DNA of 64,000 nt from an uncultured Eubacteriales bacterium (GTDB taxonomy: Bacteria > Bacillota > Clostridia > Oscillospirales > Oscillospiraceae), in NCBI GenBank assembly GCA_900544295.1, contig UQUO01000003.1, positions 62,001 through 126,000 of the forward strand, written 5' to 3'. Positions within the stretch are counted from its first letter, which is position 1. The number at the start of each line of letters is the position of its first letter. Of the stretch, positions 30,385-42,224 are shown in pieces. The notes under the pieces were generated by a model that was given only the letters and a program-made list of their open reading frames with translations, was not told the DNA's origin and searched no databases. The translations under genes were made by a program, and so were the position numbers.

Positions 30385-31866
30385 ATGGAATACTTCAGCA
30401 CAAGAGGCTCCGGCGCCCGGATATCGGCGTCTGAGGCCATAGCACAGGGACTGGCGCCGGACGGGGGCCTGTTCGTCCCTGCGCAGCTGCCGCCGGTGAC
30501 GGAGGAGGCCCTGCGCGAGCTGCTGCCCCTCGGGTACGGCGCGCGGGCGAAGCGCATACTTTCCATGTACCTGCCCGAATACTCCGAGGCGGAGCTGGAC
30601 GAGCTCGTCGCCTCCTCCTACGGGACGAACTTCGACACCGCCGCCATAGCGCCGACGCGCTTCACGGACGAGAGCACGGGCTATCTTGAGCTCTGGCACG
30701 GCCCGACTTCGGCCTTCAAGGATATGGCCCTGCAAATGCTGCCGCACCTGCTGACCGCCTCGCTCAAAAAGTGCGGCGAGCAGCGCGGCGTCTGCATACT
30801 CGTCGCCACCTCAGGGGATACCGGCAAGGCGGCGCTTGAGGGCTTTGCCGACGTGCGCGGCACGAAGATACTCGTCTTTTACCCGCGCGACGGCGTCTCC
30901 GACGTGCAGAGGCTGCAAATGGTCACGCAGACGGGCGAAAACGTCGGCGTCTGCGCCGTGGAGGGTAATTTCGACGACGCTCAGACCGGCGTGAAGCGCA
31001 TCTTCGGGGACAGGGAGCTGGCGGAGAGGCTCTCGGCCAAGGGCTGGTTCCTCTCGTCCGCGAACTCGATAAACTGGGGCAGGCTCCTGCCGCAGATAGT
31101 TTATTATTTTTCCGCATACTGCGACTTTGTGAACTCCGGCCGCATAAAATGCGGCGAGAGGGTGAACTTCTGCGTTCCCACCGGCAACTTCGGCAACATC
31201 CTCGCCGGATGGATGGCAAAGGAGATGGGGCTGCCCGTCCTGCGCTTTGTCTGCGCCTCGAACGCCAACAACGTCCTGACGGATTTCATAGACAGCGGCG
31301 TCTACGACCGCCGCCGGCCCTTCCATGTCACGACCTCGCCCTCCATGGACATTCTGGTGTCCAGCAACCTGGAGCGCCTGCTGTACTTCCTCTCGAAGGA
31401 CACGGAGCGCGTCGCGGGCTGGATGAAGCAGCTCTCGGATGAGGGCCGCTACGACGTCGGGCCGGAGCTGCGCGCCGCCGTGAGGCGGGACTTCGAGGCC
31501 GGCTTCTGCGGCGATGCGGAGACGGCGGAGGAGATAGCGCGCGTCTGGCGCGAGAATGGCTACCTTATCGACACGCATACAGCCGTCGCCTCGCGCGTCC
31601 TGCGCGAATACCGCGCCCGCAGCGGCGACGGGACGCCCGCCGTAGTCGTATCAACGGCCAGCCCATATAAATTCTGCGACAGCGTTCTGCGCGCCCTCGG
31701 CGTCGAGACGGACGCGCCGGGCACGGAGCTCATAGGCCGCCTTGAGCGCGCCACAGGCACTCGCGCGCCCGCCCCGCTGGCAAATCTCGCCGGGAGGGCG
31801 GTGCGCTTCGACATGTGCGTGGCCCCGGAGGGGCAGAAGAGAGTCGTGGAGGAATTTCTCGGCTGA
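30385..31866 (+). CDS. thrC: Threonine synthase
   Basis: A 493-residue PLP enzyme that converts O-phosphohomoserine to threonine and phosphate. The PLP lysine is K112 in GPTSAFKDMALQ, and the phosphate-binding VATSGDTGKAAL and PTGNFGNILAG segments are present. It starts 11 bases after yraN with GGAGGCAGGGA upstream. No other threonine-pathway genes are adjacent, and no leader peptide or T-box is visible. Confidence 0.96.
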   Translation: MEYFSTRGSGARISASEAIAQGLAPDGGLFVPAQLPPVTEEALRELLPLGYGARAKRILSMYLPEYSEAELDELVASSYGTNFDTAAIAPTRFTDESTGYLELWHGPTSAFKDMALQMLPHLLTASLKKCGEQRGVCILVATSGDTGKAALEGFADVRGTKILVFYPRDGVSDVQRLQMVTQTGENVGVCAVEGNFDDAQTGVKRIFGDRELAERLSAKGWFLSSANSINWGRLLPQIVYYFSAYCDFVNSGRIKCGERVNFCVPTGNFGNILAGWMAKEMGLPVLRFVCASNANNVLTDFIDSGVYDRRRPFHVTTSPSMDILVSSNLERLLYFLSKDTERVAGWMKQLSDEGRYDVGPELRAAVRRDFEAGFCGDAETAEEIARVWRENGYLIDTHTAVASRVLREYRARSGDGTPAVVVSTASPYKFCDSVLRALGVETDAPGTELIGRLERATGTRAPAPLANLAGRAVRFDMCVAPEGQKRVVEEFLG

Positions 31867-31876
31867 TATGTACCCT

Positions 31877-31898
31877 GGGGCGGTCCAAGGGCCGCCCC
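31877..31898. other. GC-rich hairpin between thrC and the convergent DUF1540 gene
   Basis: GGGGCGG (31877-31883) and CCGCCCC (31892-31898) are perfect complements with a short inner pairing. No T-tract on either side. It may help end or protect both converging transcripts. Confidence 0.6.
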
Positions 31899-31904
31899 GG
31901 AGGT

Positions 31905-32087
31905 TCAGCAGCAGCCCTTCTGCTTGAAGGTGGTGCAGCTGGTCTCGCCGGTGCACTGGGCGCGCTTGCCGTCAACTTTGATGTGGGCGGCGGTGCAGCT
32001 GCGGCCCTGCTCGTTGTAGGCGCAGTTTTCGGCGTCGCAGCCGATGGTGGCCGCGGTCCCCATATGCCTCTTGTTCTCGTTCATCAT
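31905..32087 (-). CDS. DUF1540 small cysteine-rich protein
   Basis: A 60-residue protein with seven cysteines (C17, C22, C31, C45, C51, C59, C60), in the IGCDAENCAYNEQGRSC...CTGETSC pattern of DUF1540. Such spacing suggests metal binding, but function is unknown. A GGAGG site is just upstream of two consecutive ATG codons; either may be used. It is convergent with thrC and divergent from the phosphoesterase. Confidence 0.88.
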   Translation of the reverse strand: MMNENKRHMGTAATIGCDAENCAYNEQGRSCTAAHIKVDGKRAQCTGETSCTTFKQKGCC

Positions 32088-32167
32088 CAGGACCTCCGCA
32101 AATTAGTTTGGGTAACATCCCGCACTTAGTATTTGCCGGAGGCGCGAAATTATACGGGGGTGCGCTT

Positions 32168-32866
32168 TTGGCGCTGTATGCTATTGGCGACCTGCACCTG
32201 TCCATAGGCGGCGACAAGCCGATGGACGTTTTCGGAGGCAGGTGGATAAATTACGTCGAAAAGCTCCGCGAGGGCTTTGCCTCACTCGGACCGGAGGACG
32301 TCACCGTCCTCTGCGGGGACCTGAGCTGGGGCATGTCGCTGGAGGCGGCGCGGGAGGACTTCCTGTTTATCGACCGCCTGCCTGGGAGAAAGGTCATCCT
32401 GAAGGGCAACCACGACTACTGGTGGTCAACAGCGACGAAGGCGGAGCGCTTTTTTGCCGAAAACGGCATAGAAACAATTGAAATACTCAACAACAACTGC
32501 CGCTGGTACGGCGATACGGCACTGTGCGGCACCCGCGGCTGGTTCTACGAGGAGGAGCGCGGCGGGGCGCACGACAAAAAGATAATGCTCCGCGAGCTGG
32601 GCCGGCTGGAGACCTCGCTCAAATGCGCCGGGGAGCGGGAGAAGCTGGTGTTTCTGCACTATCCGCCGAAATACGCGGGCTATGAGTGCCCGGAACTGCT
32701 GGAATTGCTGTCAAGATACGGCGTGCGGGAGTGCTATTACGGCCATATCCACGGCCCAAGCTGCCCCATGGCCTATCAGGGGGAGCTGAATGGTACCTCA
32801 TTCCGGCTGGTTTCTGCGGACTGGCTCATGTTTAGGCCGCTTTTGGTGCGCAATATTTCCATATAG
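32168..32866 (+). CDS. Metallophosphoesterase, calcineurin-like
   Basis: A 232-residue phosphoesterase with the full set of metal-binding motifs: D8-x-H10 in AIGDLHLS, GDLSWG, GNHDYWW, HYPP and YGHIHG. The TTG at 32168 (reading MALYAIGDLH), with GGGGG 8 bases upstream, fits the family N-terminus; a longer frame starting 60 bases earlier adds residues without similarity. Substrate unknown. It stands alone before tig. Confidence 0.87.
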   Translation: MALYAIGDLHLSIGGDKPMDVFGGRWINYVEKLREGFASLGPEDVTVLCGDLSWGMSLEAAREDFLFIDRLPGRKVILKGNHDYWWSTATKAERFFAENGIETIEILNNNCRWYGDTALCGTRGWFYEEERGGAHDKKIMLRELGRLETSLKCAGEREKLVFLHYPPKYAGYECPELLELLSRYGVRECYYGHIHGPSCPMAYQGELNGTSFRLVSADWLMFRPLLVRNISI

Positions 32867-32869
32867 CCG

Positions 32870-32898
32870 TTGCTTTTGCCGCGGCAATCTGCTATAAT
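32870..32898 (+). promoter_or_regulatory. Promoter of tig-clpP-clpX
   Basis: The -35 TTGCTT (32870-32875), a 17-base spacer and a perfect -10 TATAAT (32893-32898). No CtsR, CIRCE or other heat-shock operator is seen near it. Confidence 0.8.
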
Positions 32899-32962
32899 AC
32901 CTGAGCCGTGTTTTGTTAAAGAAAAAATTTCAGCGATAAATGCGTAGGAGGAATCTGACCCC

Positions 32963-34282
32963 ATGATCGTCAAGAATGTAGAAAAGAAGGAAAACAACAC
33001 CGCCATGCTCCAGGTCGAGGTCGACGCCGAGAGCTTTGACAAGGCCATAAACGGCGCGTATAAGAAGCTCAAGGGCCGCATAAACGTCCCCGGCTTCCGC
33101 AAGGGCAAGGCCCCGCGCATGGTTATAGAGGGTATGTTCGGCGCCGACGTCTTCTATGAGGACGCCATGGAGAGCCTCGCCCCCGAGGCTTTCGAGTACG
33201 CCGTGGGCGAGGAGAAGCTTGACACCGTGGGTATGCCCTCCATCGTTGACTTCAACGTTGACGACGCGAAGGTCCTCACCATCACCTTCAGCACCGAGCT
33301 CTACCCGGAGGTCACGCTGGGCCAGTATAAGGGCCTGGAGGGCGTGTACGCCGAGGCCGAGGTCACGGATGAGGAAGTCGAGGCGGCCCTGGCCGACGCG
33401 CGCAAGCGCAACGCCCGCTTCGTCGATGTTGACCGCCCCGTGCAGCAGGGCGACAGCATAGTCCTCGACTTTGAGGGCTTTGTGGACGGCGTCGCCTTCG
33501 AGGGCGGCAAGGCCGATAATTACACGCTTGAGATAGGCTCCGGCGCCTTCATCCCGGGCTTTGAGGACCAGCTGGTCGGCCTTGCGGCCGGTCAGGAGGG
33601 CGAGGTCAAGGTCACCTTCCCCGAGCAGTACGCCGAGAACCTGGCCGGCAAGGACGCCGTGTTCAAGGTCAAGGTCCACACCGTGCGCGAGCCCGAGCTG
33701 CCCGAGCTGGACGACGAGTTCGCCAAGGACGTCTCCGAGTTCGATACGCTTGAGGAGTACAAGGCCGACCTGCGCAAGAATCTGGCCGAGAGCCGCAAGA
33801 CCGAGGCCGAGCGCAGCTTCAAGTCCGAGATAATGAACCAGGCCCTGGACAACATGACCGCCGAGGTCCCCGAGTCCATGATAGCTGAGAAGACCAACGA
33901 GTTCCTGGATAACTACGCGGACAGCATGGGCCTGCGTGGCCGCGTCTCCCGCGAGGAGCTCATCAAGGGCATGGGCATGGGCGAAGAGGAGTTCAACTCC
34001 ATGATGCGCCCGGGCGCCCTGCGCCAGGTGCAGGCCGACCTGCTGCTCGACGCCGTTGTGAAGGCCGAGGGCCTTGAGGCCACCGAGGAGGAGAAGGCCG
34101 ACTTCTACAAGAAGCTCGAAGAGGACTACGGCGAGAACGCCGAGCAGATAAAGGCCATGATAGATGAGAAGCTCATGGCCCGCGATATCGAGCGCCGCAA
34201 GGCCGCCGACCTCATCTACTCCAGCGCCGTCAAGACCGCCCCGAAGGCCGAGGAGGCCCCCGTGGAGGAGAATAAGGACTAA
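32963..34282 (+). CDS. tig: Trigger factor
   Basis: A 439-residue ribosome-associated chaperone. The N-terminal ribosome-binding domain contains the signature NVPGFRKGKAPR (about 41-52). The FKBP-type prolyl isomerase domain spans roughly 155-245 (QQGDSIVLDFEGFVDG...GFEDQL), followed by the helical C-terminal cradle. A strong GGAGG ribosome-binding site precedes the ATG. It leads the tig-clpP-clpX-lon run, coupling nascent-chain folding and proteolysis. Confidence 0.97.
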   Translation: MIVKNVEKKENNTAMLQVEVDAESFDKAINGAYKKLKGRINVPGFRKGKAPRMVIEGMFGADVFYEDAMESLAPEAFEYAVGEEKLDTVGMPSIVDFNVDDAKVLTITFSTELYPEVTLGQYKGLEGVYAEAEVTDEEVEAALADARKRNARFVDVDRPVQQGDSIVLDFEGFVDGVAFEGGKADNYTLEIGSGAFIPGFEDQLVGLAAGQEGEVKVTFPEQYAENLAGKDAVFKVKVHTVREPELPELDDEFAKDVSEFDTLEEYKADLRKNLAESRKTEAERSFKSEIMNQALDNMTAEVPESMIAEKTNEFLDNYADSMGLRGRVSREELIKGMGMGEEEFNSMMRPGALRQVQADLLLDAVVKAEGLEATEEEKADFYKKLEEDYGENAEQIKAMIDEKLMARDIERRKAADLIYSSAVKTAPKAEEAPVEENKD

Positions 34283-34301
34283 CCGCCGGTAATTGCGGTT
34301 A
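34280..34301 (+). other. Small hairpin between tig and clpP
   Basis: TAACCGC/GCGGTTA (7 bp, 8-base loop) starts within the tig stop codon. The following bases TGCTCTCTT are only weakly T-rich, so at most a leaky terminator. Confidence 0.5.
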
Positions 34302-34343
34302 TGCTCTCTTGGAAACAGGGAACACGCGAAAGGAGAGTTACAA

Positions 34344-34925
34344 ATGAGTTTAGTACCGTATGTTGTTGAGCAGACCTCGCGGGGCGAGCGTTCTTACGAC
34401 ATCTTTTCCCGGCTGCTTAACGACCGTATCGTAATGCTGGGCGAGGAGGTCAACGCCACCACCGCCAGCCTTGTCGTGGCCCAGCTGCTGTATCTTGAGG
34501 CACAGGACCCGGATAAGGATATCCAGTTCTATATAAACAGCCCCGGCGGCTCTGTGACCGACGGAATGGCCATCTACGACACGATGCAGTATATAAAATG
34601 CGACGTGTCCACCATCTGCGTGGGCATGGCGGCATCTATGGGCGCGCTGCTGCTGGCCGCCGGCACGAAGGGCAAGCGCCTCGCGCTGCCCAACGCCGAG
34701 ATCATGATCCACCAGCCCTCCGGCGGCGCCAAGGGCCAGGCCTCGGATATCAAGATCCAGGCCGAGTGGATGCTGCGCACCAGGGAGAAGCTCAACCGCA
34801 TCCTCTCCGAATGCACGGGCAAGAGCATAGAGCAGGTCGCCATCGACACCGAGCGCGACAACTTCATGCCCGCCGAGGAGGCGCTGGCCTACGGCCTTAT
34901 AGACAAGGTAATCTACAAGCGGTAA
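34344..34925 (+). CDS. clpP: ATP-dependent Clp protease proteolytic subunit
   Basis: A 193-residue serine peptidase that forms the ClpP tetradecamer. The catalytic S98 is in [11 protein letters not shown] and H123 in MIHQPSGG, with the aspartate further on. AAAGGAGAG precedes the ATG at 34344; the longer upstream reading is not part of the family. clpX follows 36 bases later, and the two together form ClpXP. Confidence 0.97.
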   Translation: MSLVPYVVEQTSRGERSYDIFSRLLNDRIVMLGEEVNATTASLVVAQLLYLEAQDPDKDIQFYINSPGGSVTDGMAIYDTMQYIKCDVSTICVGMAASMGALLLAAGTKGKRLALPNAEIMIHQPSGGAKGQASDIKIQAEWMLRTREKLNRILSECTGKSIEQVAIDTERDNFMPAEEALAYGLIDKVIYKR

Positions 34926-34961
34926 TCCGGGAGGCGCAGACCTCCGGCTGTGAGGTGCAAA

Positions 34962-36236
34962 ATGGCAAAGACAGACGACAGAAAGTCAATACGCTGCTCC
35001 TTCTGCGGCAAGCCGCAGTCGCTTGTGGACCGGCTCATAGCCGGCAACGGCTCCTATATCTGCGACGAGTGCGTGAAGCTGTGCATGAGCATTGTTGACG
35101 AGGACTATGTGATAGGCGAGAAGGCCCAAAAGACGAAGCAGGTCCCGGAGCTTTTGCAGGAACGGCTGCCGAAGCCGGCGGAGATAAAGGCCAACCTGGA
35201 CGAATATGTCATAGGCCAGGAGCAGGCGAAAAAGGTCCTCTCCGTGGCTGTATACAACCACTACAAGCGCATCCTCCACGCAGGCAAGACCGACGTGGAG
35301 CTGCAAAAGAGCAATATCCTCCTCATAGGCCCGACGGGCAGCGGCAAGACCCTTTTTGCCCAGACCCTGGCCAGGATGCTGAACGTCCCATTTGCGATAG
35401 CGGACGCGACGACACTGACCGAGGCCGGCTACGTGGGCGAGGACGTGGAAAATATCCTCCTGAAGCTCCTGCAGGCGGCGGACTTCGACGTGGAGCGCGC
35501 CGAGCGCGGAATAATCTACGTCGATGAGATCGACAAGATAGCCCGCAAGAGCGAAAACACCTCCATAACGCGCGATGTCTCCGGCGAGGGCGTGCAGCAG
35601 GCGCTGCTGAAGCTGCTTGAAGGCACGGTAGCCAGCGTGCCGCCCCAGGGCGGGCGCAAGCACCCGCATCAGGAGTTCATCCACGTGGACACGACTAACA
35701 TCCTCTTCATCTGCGGCGGCGCCTTCGACGGGCTCGACAAGATAATCGAAAAGCGCACCGACCGCAAGAGCCTGGGCTTCGGCGCTGATATACGCAGCTC
35801 CAAGGAGCGCGACGTGGGCGAGCTCATGAGCCAGGTCCAGTCGCACGACCTTTTGAAGTTCGGCATAATCCCGGAGCTCATCGGCCGTCTGCCGGTGCTG
35901 ACCTCTCTGGATTCGCTGGGGCGCGATGACCTGGTCCGCATCCTGACGGAGCCGAAGAACGCCATGACGAAGCAGTATCAGGCTCTCATGAGCTACGACG
36001 GCGTGGAGCTGGTCTTCGAGGACGAGGCGCTGGGCGCCATTGCCGACAAGGCCATCGAGCTGAAGATAGGCGCGCGCGGCCTGCGCAGCGTTATGGAGAA
36101 GATAATGACGGACATCATGTACACAGTCCCTTCGGACCCGACCATAAGCAAGGTCGTGGTCACGGGCGACTGCGTGCGAAACTCGACGGAGCCGCTGGTC
36201 ATACACAGCCAGCCCTCGGGCGAGAGCGTGTCCTGA
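34962..36236 (+). CDS. clpX: ATP-dependent Clp protease ATP-binding subunit ClpX
   Basis: A 424-residue AAA+ unfoldase. The N-terminal zinc-binding domain has C12, C15, C34 and C37. Walker A is GPTGSGKT, Walker [10 protein letters not shown], and the GYVGEDVEN pore loop is present. The ATG at 34962 follows GAGGTG; a GTG 12 bases earlier is an alternative. It is preceded by clpP and followed by lon. Confidence 0.97.
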   Translation: MAKTDDRKSIRCSFCGKPQSLVDRLIAGNGSYICDECVKLCMSIVDEDYVIGEKAQKTKQVPELLQERLPKPAEIKANLDEYVIGQEQAKKVLSVAVYNHYKRILHAGKTDVELQKSNILLIGPTGSGKTLFAQTLARMLNVPFAIADATTLTEAGYVGEDVENILLKLLQAADFDVERAERGIIYVDEIDKIARKSENTSITRDVSGEGVQQALLKLLEGTVASVPPQGGRKHPHQEFIHVDTTNILFICGGAFDGLDKIIEKRTDRKSLGFGADIRSSKERDVGELMSQVQSHDLLKFGIIPELIGRLPVLTSLDSLGRDDLVRILTEPKNAMTKQYQALMSYDGVELVFEDEALGAIADKAIELKIGARGLRSVMEKIMTDIMYTVPSDPTISKVVVTGDCVRNSTEPLVIHSQPSGESVS

Positions 36237-36255
36237 TATTGCACACGATAACAGG

Positions 36256-36279
36256 GGGGACGGAGGAAACTTCGTCCCC
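36256..36279 (+). other. Hairpin between clpX and lon
   Basis: GGGGACG (36256-36262) and CGTCCCC (36273-36279) form a perfect 7-bp stem with a 10-base loop. No T-tract. Its role is unclear; it sits about 40 bases before the lon start. Confidence 0.5.
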
Positions 36280-36321
36280 TCGCGAGCATTTGAGCCATAA
36301 CTCCCGGAAAGGAGTGTTTTC

Positions 36322-38751
<2,430 letters not shown>

Positions 38752-38752
38752 C

Positions 38753-39343
38753 ATGGCGGAGCTGAACGTGAACCGCGCGGAGTTCGTAAGATCCGCCGCC
38801 TCGCCCGAGGCATTCATCCGCGACAGCCTGCCGCGCATAGTCTTTGCGGGAAAATCCAACGTCGGCAAGTCCTCGGTGATAAACCGGCTCCTGAACCGCA
38901 AGAACTTTGCCCGCGTCGGCTCACAGCCGGGCAAGACGATACACGTGAACTATTTCAAGATAGACGGCCGCTGCTGGTTCGTGGACCTGCCGGGCTACGG
39001 CTACGCAGCCGTGGCGAAGGCGGAGCGGGACCGCTGGGCGCGGCTCATGGAGAGCTTTTTTGCCGAGCCGGAGCAGATAAGCCTCGGCGTCCTCATCGTG
39101 GACGCGCGGCACAGGCCCACGGCGGACGATCTGACCATGGCGGAATGGTTCAAGGGCTCGGGCCGCCCCTTCGCCGTGGCGGCGAACAAGGTAGATAAGC
39201 TCTCAAAGACCGCCGCGGCGGCAAATCTGGAAGTCATACGCGAGACGCTGAGCCTGCCGGAGGCAACGCCGCTCATAGCCTTCTCCGCGGAGAAGGGCGA
39301 GGGCCGAGCGGAGCTCATGGGCAAAATACTGGCGCAGCTGTAA
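38753..39343 (+). CDS. ysxC: Ribosome biogenesis GTP-binding protein YsxC/EngB
   Basis: A 196-residue GTPase needed for 50S assembly. G1 is GKSNVGKSS, G3 is DLPGYGYA, and G4 ANKVDKLS. lon-ysxC is a conserved pair in Firmicutes. A strong hairpin follows the stop. Confidence 0.96.
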   Translation: MAELNVNRAEFVRSAASPEAFIRDSLPRIVFAGKSNVGKSSVINRLLNRKNFARVGSQPGKTIHVNYFKIDGRCWFVDLPGYGYAAVAKAERDRWARLMESFFAEPEQISLGVLIVDARHRPTADDLTMAEWFKGSGRPFAVAANKVDKLSKTAAAANLEVIRETLSLPEATPLIAFSAEKGEGRAELMGKILAQL

Positions 39344-39346
39344 ACG

Positions 39347-39377
39347 GAGCGGGATGGGCGGCATGTCCATCCCGCTC
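39347..39377 (+). terminator. Hairpin after ysxC, possible terminator
   Basis: A perfect 11-bp stem GAGCGGGATGG/CCATCCCGCTC. The bases after it (TTGTAATT) are only partly T-rich and double as the -35 element of the next promoter. Confidence 0.6.
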
Positions 39378-39406
39378 TTGTAATTCTCCGACAGGATTGG
39401 TATAAT
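39378..39406 (+). promoter_or_regulatory. Promoter of the M50 protease-scpAB operon
   Basis: The -35 TTGTAA (39378-39383), a 17-base spacer and a perfect -10 TATAAT (39401-39406). Confidence 0.75.
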
Positions 39407-39426
39407 TGTCGAAGGTGAGGTGAGCT

Positions 39427-40119
39427 ATGCATACTCTACAGACTATCTGGCGGGGGCTGGACTGGAGCGTCCTGACGAATCTGCTGCTCTCGGTCGTGCC
39501 CGCGCTTTTGTGTATAACCCTGCACGAGCTGGCCCACGGCTACGTGGCTTACCGCCTGGGTGACGATACCGCAAAGCGCGCCGGGCGCCTGACCCTGAAC
39601 CCGCTCAAGCATATAGACATCATGGGCCTTATCATGATGGTCGTGCTCAAGTTCGGCTGGGCCAAGCCCGTGCCGGTGAATATGTGGAAGTTCAAAAATC
39701 CAAAGAAGGGCATGGCGATAACCGCCGCTGCGGGGCCGCTGGCAAACCTGCTCATCGCCTTCGTGTTCCTGTTTTTCTACGGGCTGCTCTTCATCCCGCT
39801 TACACGCCTGGGCAATACCGGCGGCTATATCCTGGAGATGATATATATCACCGCCTACCTCAGCATAGCCCTGGCCATCTTCAACGTCATCCCGATCCCG
39901 CCGCTGGACGGCTCGAAGGTGCTGTACTCCTTTGTGTCCGACAGGGCCTATACAAAGCTCATGTACTACGAGCGCTACGGCATGATAGTGCTCATGCTGG
40001 GCGTCCTGCTCCTGAGCCGCACGAACCTCGACCCGCTGGGCCGCGCGGCGTATTGGCTCATGGGCAAGCTCTTCACCGCCGCCGACTGGGGCTTTGCCCT
40101 CGCAAAGCTCTTCGTCTGA
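39427..40119 (+). CDS. Site-2 protease family (M50) membrane metalloprotease
   Basis: A 230-residue multi-span membrane protein. H33-E34-x2-H37 (LHELAHGYVAYRLGD) is the zinc site and PIPPLDGSK supplies the third ligand. It is a minimal S2P without a PDZ domain, of the type found next to scpAB in many Firmicutes. Substrate unknown; related enzymes cleave transmembrane segments of regulators. Confidence 0.9.
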   Translation: MHTLQTIWRGLDWSVLTNLLLSVVPALLCITLHELAHGYVAYRLGDDTAKRAGRLTLNPLKHIDIMGLIMMVVLKFGWAKPVPVNMWKFKNPKKGMAITAAAGPLANLLIAFVFLFFYGLLFIPLTRLGNTGGYILEMIYITAYLSIALAIFNVIPIPPLDGSKVLYSFVSDRAYTKLMYYERYGMIVLMLGVLLLSRTNLDPLGRAAYWLMGKLFTAADWGFALAKLFV

Positions 40120-40132
40120 CAGGGGGCGTGGG

Positions 40133-40918
40133 ATGGAGAACCCGACATTCCGCCTTGAGGGCGTGGTAAAGAGCCGGGACGAGGCGCAGGACTTCGAGGG
40201 TCCCCTCAGCCTCATCCTGATGCTGCTGCAAAAAAACAAGATAGAGATACGAGACATCAGCATCTCGGAGATTCTGGACCAGTACCTGGCCTATCTGGAC
40301 GAGATGCAGCGCATGGACCTTGAAATAGCCAGCGAATTTGTCCAGATGGCGGCGTATCTGCTGTATATCAAGACCAAAACGCTGCTCGCGGTGGAGGAAG
40401 AGGTCACGGAGCTTGAACAGCTCATGTCCTCCCTGGAAAAACTCCGCGCAAAGGATTTTCGGGAGGCCGTGAAGGCCGTGCTGCCGACCCTTGCGGACTA
40501 CTCCGCCGAGGGCCTGCTGCTCTGGACCAGGCCGCAGGAGCCGGTGTCCCCGGCGGCGAGGGTCTACGACTACCGGCACGAGGGCGCGGACCTGCTGCGC
40601 GCGCTGTATTCGGTGTTTTCGCGCTCGGACGCCAAGCTGCCCGGCCCGCCGGAGATGCGTGCGCTCGCGCCGCAGCGTATCGTCTACGGCGTGCGGGACA
40701 AGAGCCGTGAGATACTCGGCATTTTAGGGAAAGGCCCGGTGACGCTCCGCTCACTCTACGAGGCCGGACGCAGCCGCTCCGAGGTCGTGGCGACCTTCCT
40801 CTCCGTGCTGGAGCTCTGCTCCATGGGCAGCGTGTTCATAGAGGAGCGGGAGGGCGAGCTGCTGCTAAGCTTCGCCGGCGGCGATACGGAGAGTATTTTG
40901 GAAGCCATTGAGGAATGA
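40133..40918 (+). CDS. scpA: Segregation and condensation protein A
   Basis: A 261-residue kleisin that bridges Smc heads with ScpB. The characteristic N-terminal FEGPLSLILMLLQKNKIEIRD is at about 22-42, followed by the Smc-binding helix ASEFVQMAAYLLYIKTKTLL and a C-terminal winged helix. The ATG at 40133 lies 13 bases after the protease gene with GGGGGCGTGGG upstream. Its stop overlaps the first potential scpB start. Confidence 0.95.
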   Translation: MENPTFRLEGVVKSRDEAQDFEGPLSLILMLLQKNKIEIRDISISEILDQYLAYLDEMQRMDLEIASEFVQMAAYLLYIKTKTLLAVEEEVTELEQLMSSLEKLRAKDFREAVKAVLPTLADYSAEGLLLWTRPQEPVSPAARVYDYRHEGADLLRALYSVFSRSDAKLPGPPEMRALAPQRIVYGVRDKSREILGILGKGPVTLRSLYEAGRSRSEVVATFLSVLELCSMGSVFIEEREGELLLSFAGGDTESILEAIEE

Positions 40919-40920
40919 CT

Positions 40921-41544
40921 ATGGATGAACGCGAATTGAAAGCCGCGCTGGAGGCTATAATCTTTGCGTCGGGCGAACCGGTGCCGGCGGGGAGGATATC
41001 CCTGGTGCTGGGCGTGCCGGAGGCAGAAGTGTACTCCTGCGCCGAGGCGCTTGCGGAGGAGTATGAGCACGAGGGCCGGGGCTTCCGCCTCGTCAGGCTG
41101 GACAAGAGCCTGCAAATGTGCTCCGCACCGCAGTATGCCAAGGCCATTGCCAGGGTCATTGAGCACCGCGCTCCGCCAAAGCTCTCGCCGCCCGCGCTGG
41201 AGACGCTGGCCGTTATCGCCTACTTCCAGCCCGTGACGAGGGCCTATGTGGACGAGGTGCGCGGAGTGGACAGCTCCTATACGGTCTCCTCGCTGGTGGA
41301 CAAGGGCCTCATAGAGCCCTCAGGCAAGCTGGAGGCCCCGGGCAGGCCTACGCTTTACAAGACGACGGAGGCTTTTCTGCGCGTCATGGGCGTCTCCGAG
41401 CTCTCGGAGCTGCCCAAGCTGCCGGATATGGCCTCGACGGACGGGCTCGAAAAGCTCCAGGGCGCCATAGAGGCGCTCCGGGGCCGGGGCGAGCAGATGG
41501 TGATGGATCTGGAAGCACAGGAGACGGGGGGTGAGGCGCCTTGA
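40921..41544 (+). CDS. scpB: Segregation and condensation protein B
   Basis: A 207-residue ScpB with two winged-helix domains. ELKAALEAIIFASGEPVPAG is the N-terminal helix region, and LSPPALETLAVIAYFQPVTR marks the second domain. The second ATG (40921) is preferred, as GAGGA is 7 bases upstream; the ATG at 40915 overlaps the scpA stop and is too near the site. Works with ScpA and Smc in chromosome condensation. Confidence 0.95.
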   Translation: MDERELKAALEAIIFASGEPVPAGRISLVLGVPEAEVYSCAEALAEEYEHEGRGFRLVRLDKSLQMCSAPQYAKAIARVIEHRAPPKLSPPALETLAVIAYFQPVTRAYVDEVRGVDSSYTVSSLVDKGLIEPSGKLEAPGRPTLYKTTEAFLRVMGVSELSELPKLPDMASTDGLEKLQGAIEALRGRGEQMVMDLEAQETGGEAP

Positions 41545-42224
41545 TAGTCCTTCTGGTCATAGTCGCGCTCATAGTGCTGCTGCTCGTCATACCCTTCGGC
41601 GTGTCCGCGCGGTATGTGGACGGCGAGGCGAGCGTGGCCGCGCGCGTGCTGTGCTTCAATATCAGGCTGTTCCCGCGCGCTGAGGAGCCGAAGAAGGTAA
41701 AGAAAGCTCAAAAGCCGAAAAAAGAGAAAAAACCCAAGGAAAAGCCCGAGAAGGCGCCGAAAAAGCGTCCAAAACCCAGCCCGGATGAGCTGCTCCAGCT
41801 CCTGAAGCTGGGCCTGGACGCCCTGGCAAGGTTCAAGAGGAAGCTGACGGTCAATCGCTTCATGCTCCACCTCGTCGTCGCCGCGGAGGACCCCTTCGAT
41901 GCGACGGTCATCTACGGGGCCGTGAATGCTGGCCTCGGCCTTGTCGAGAGCATGAGGGGCAAGGCATTCAAGGCACGCAGCGTGGATATCCGGACCGCGC
42001 TGGACTACAACTCCACCGAACCCCGCGCCGACGCGGAGCTGACGGTGACGATAAGCCTTGGGCGCATACTTGCGGTGGTATTTGCCGCAGGCTGGGGCTT
42101 CATGAAGCTGAAAATCAGGGCGGCAAAACAGAGCGCCGCCGTCAAAGCAGAGGAAGAAAGGAAGGAAAACAATGGACCAGGCTCAGACCCCAATGGCGGA
42201 ATTCCTGCAAACCAGCATGGCTAA
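41541..42224 (+). CDS. DUF2953 membrane-anchored protein
   Basis: A 227-residue protein with one N-terminal membrane segment (residues 1-20), a very lysine/proline-rich stretch (about 50-80) and a DUF2953 domain from about 95 to 190 (HLVVAAEDPFDATVIYGAV). Start TTG overlaps the scpB stop. DUF2953 genes commonly precede ytfJ in spore-forming Firmicutes, as here. A role in sporulation is inferred from that pairing only. Confidence 0.85.
   Translation: MIVLLVIVALIVLLLVIPFGVSARYVDGEASVAARVLCFNIRLFPRAEEPKKVKKAQKPKKEKKPKEKPEKAPKKRPKPSPDELLQLLKLGLDALARFKRKLTVNRFMLHLVVAAEDPFDATVIYGAVNAGLGLVESMRGKAFKARSVDIRTALDYNSTEPRADAELTVTISLGRILAVVFAAGWGFMKLKIRAAKQSAAVKAEEERKENNGPGSDPNGGIPANQHG

Noticed and set aside
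32867-36321. Heat-shock operators (CtsR or CIRCE) upstream of tig, clpP or lon
   Set aside because: No GGTCAAA direct repeats and no TTAGCACTC-type inverted repeats were found in the gaps.
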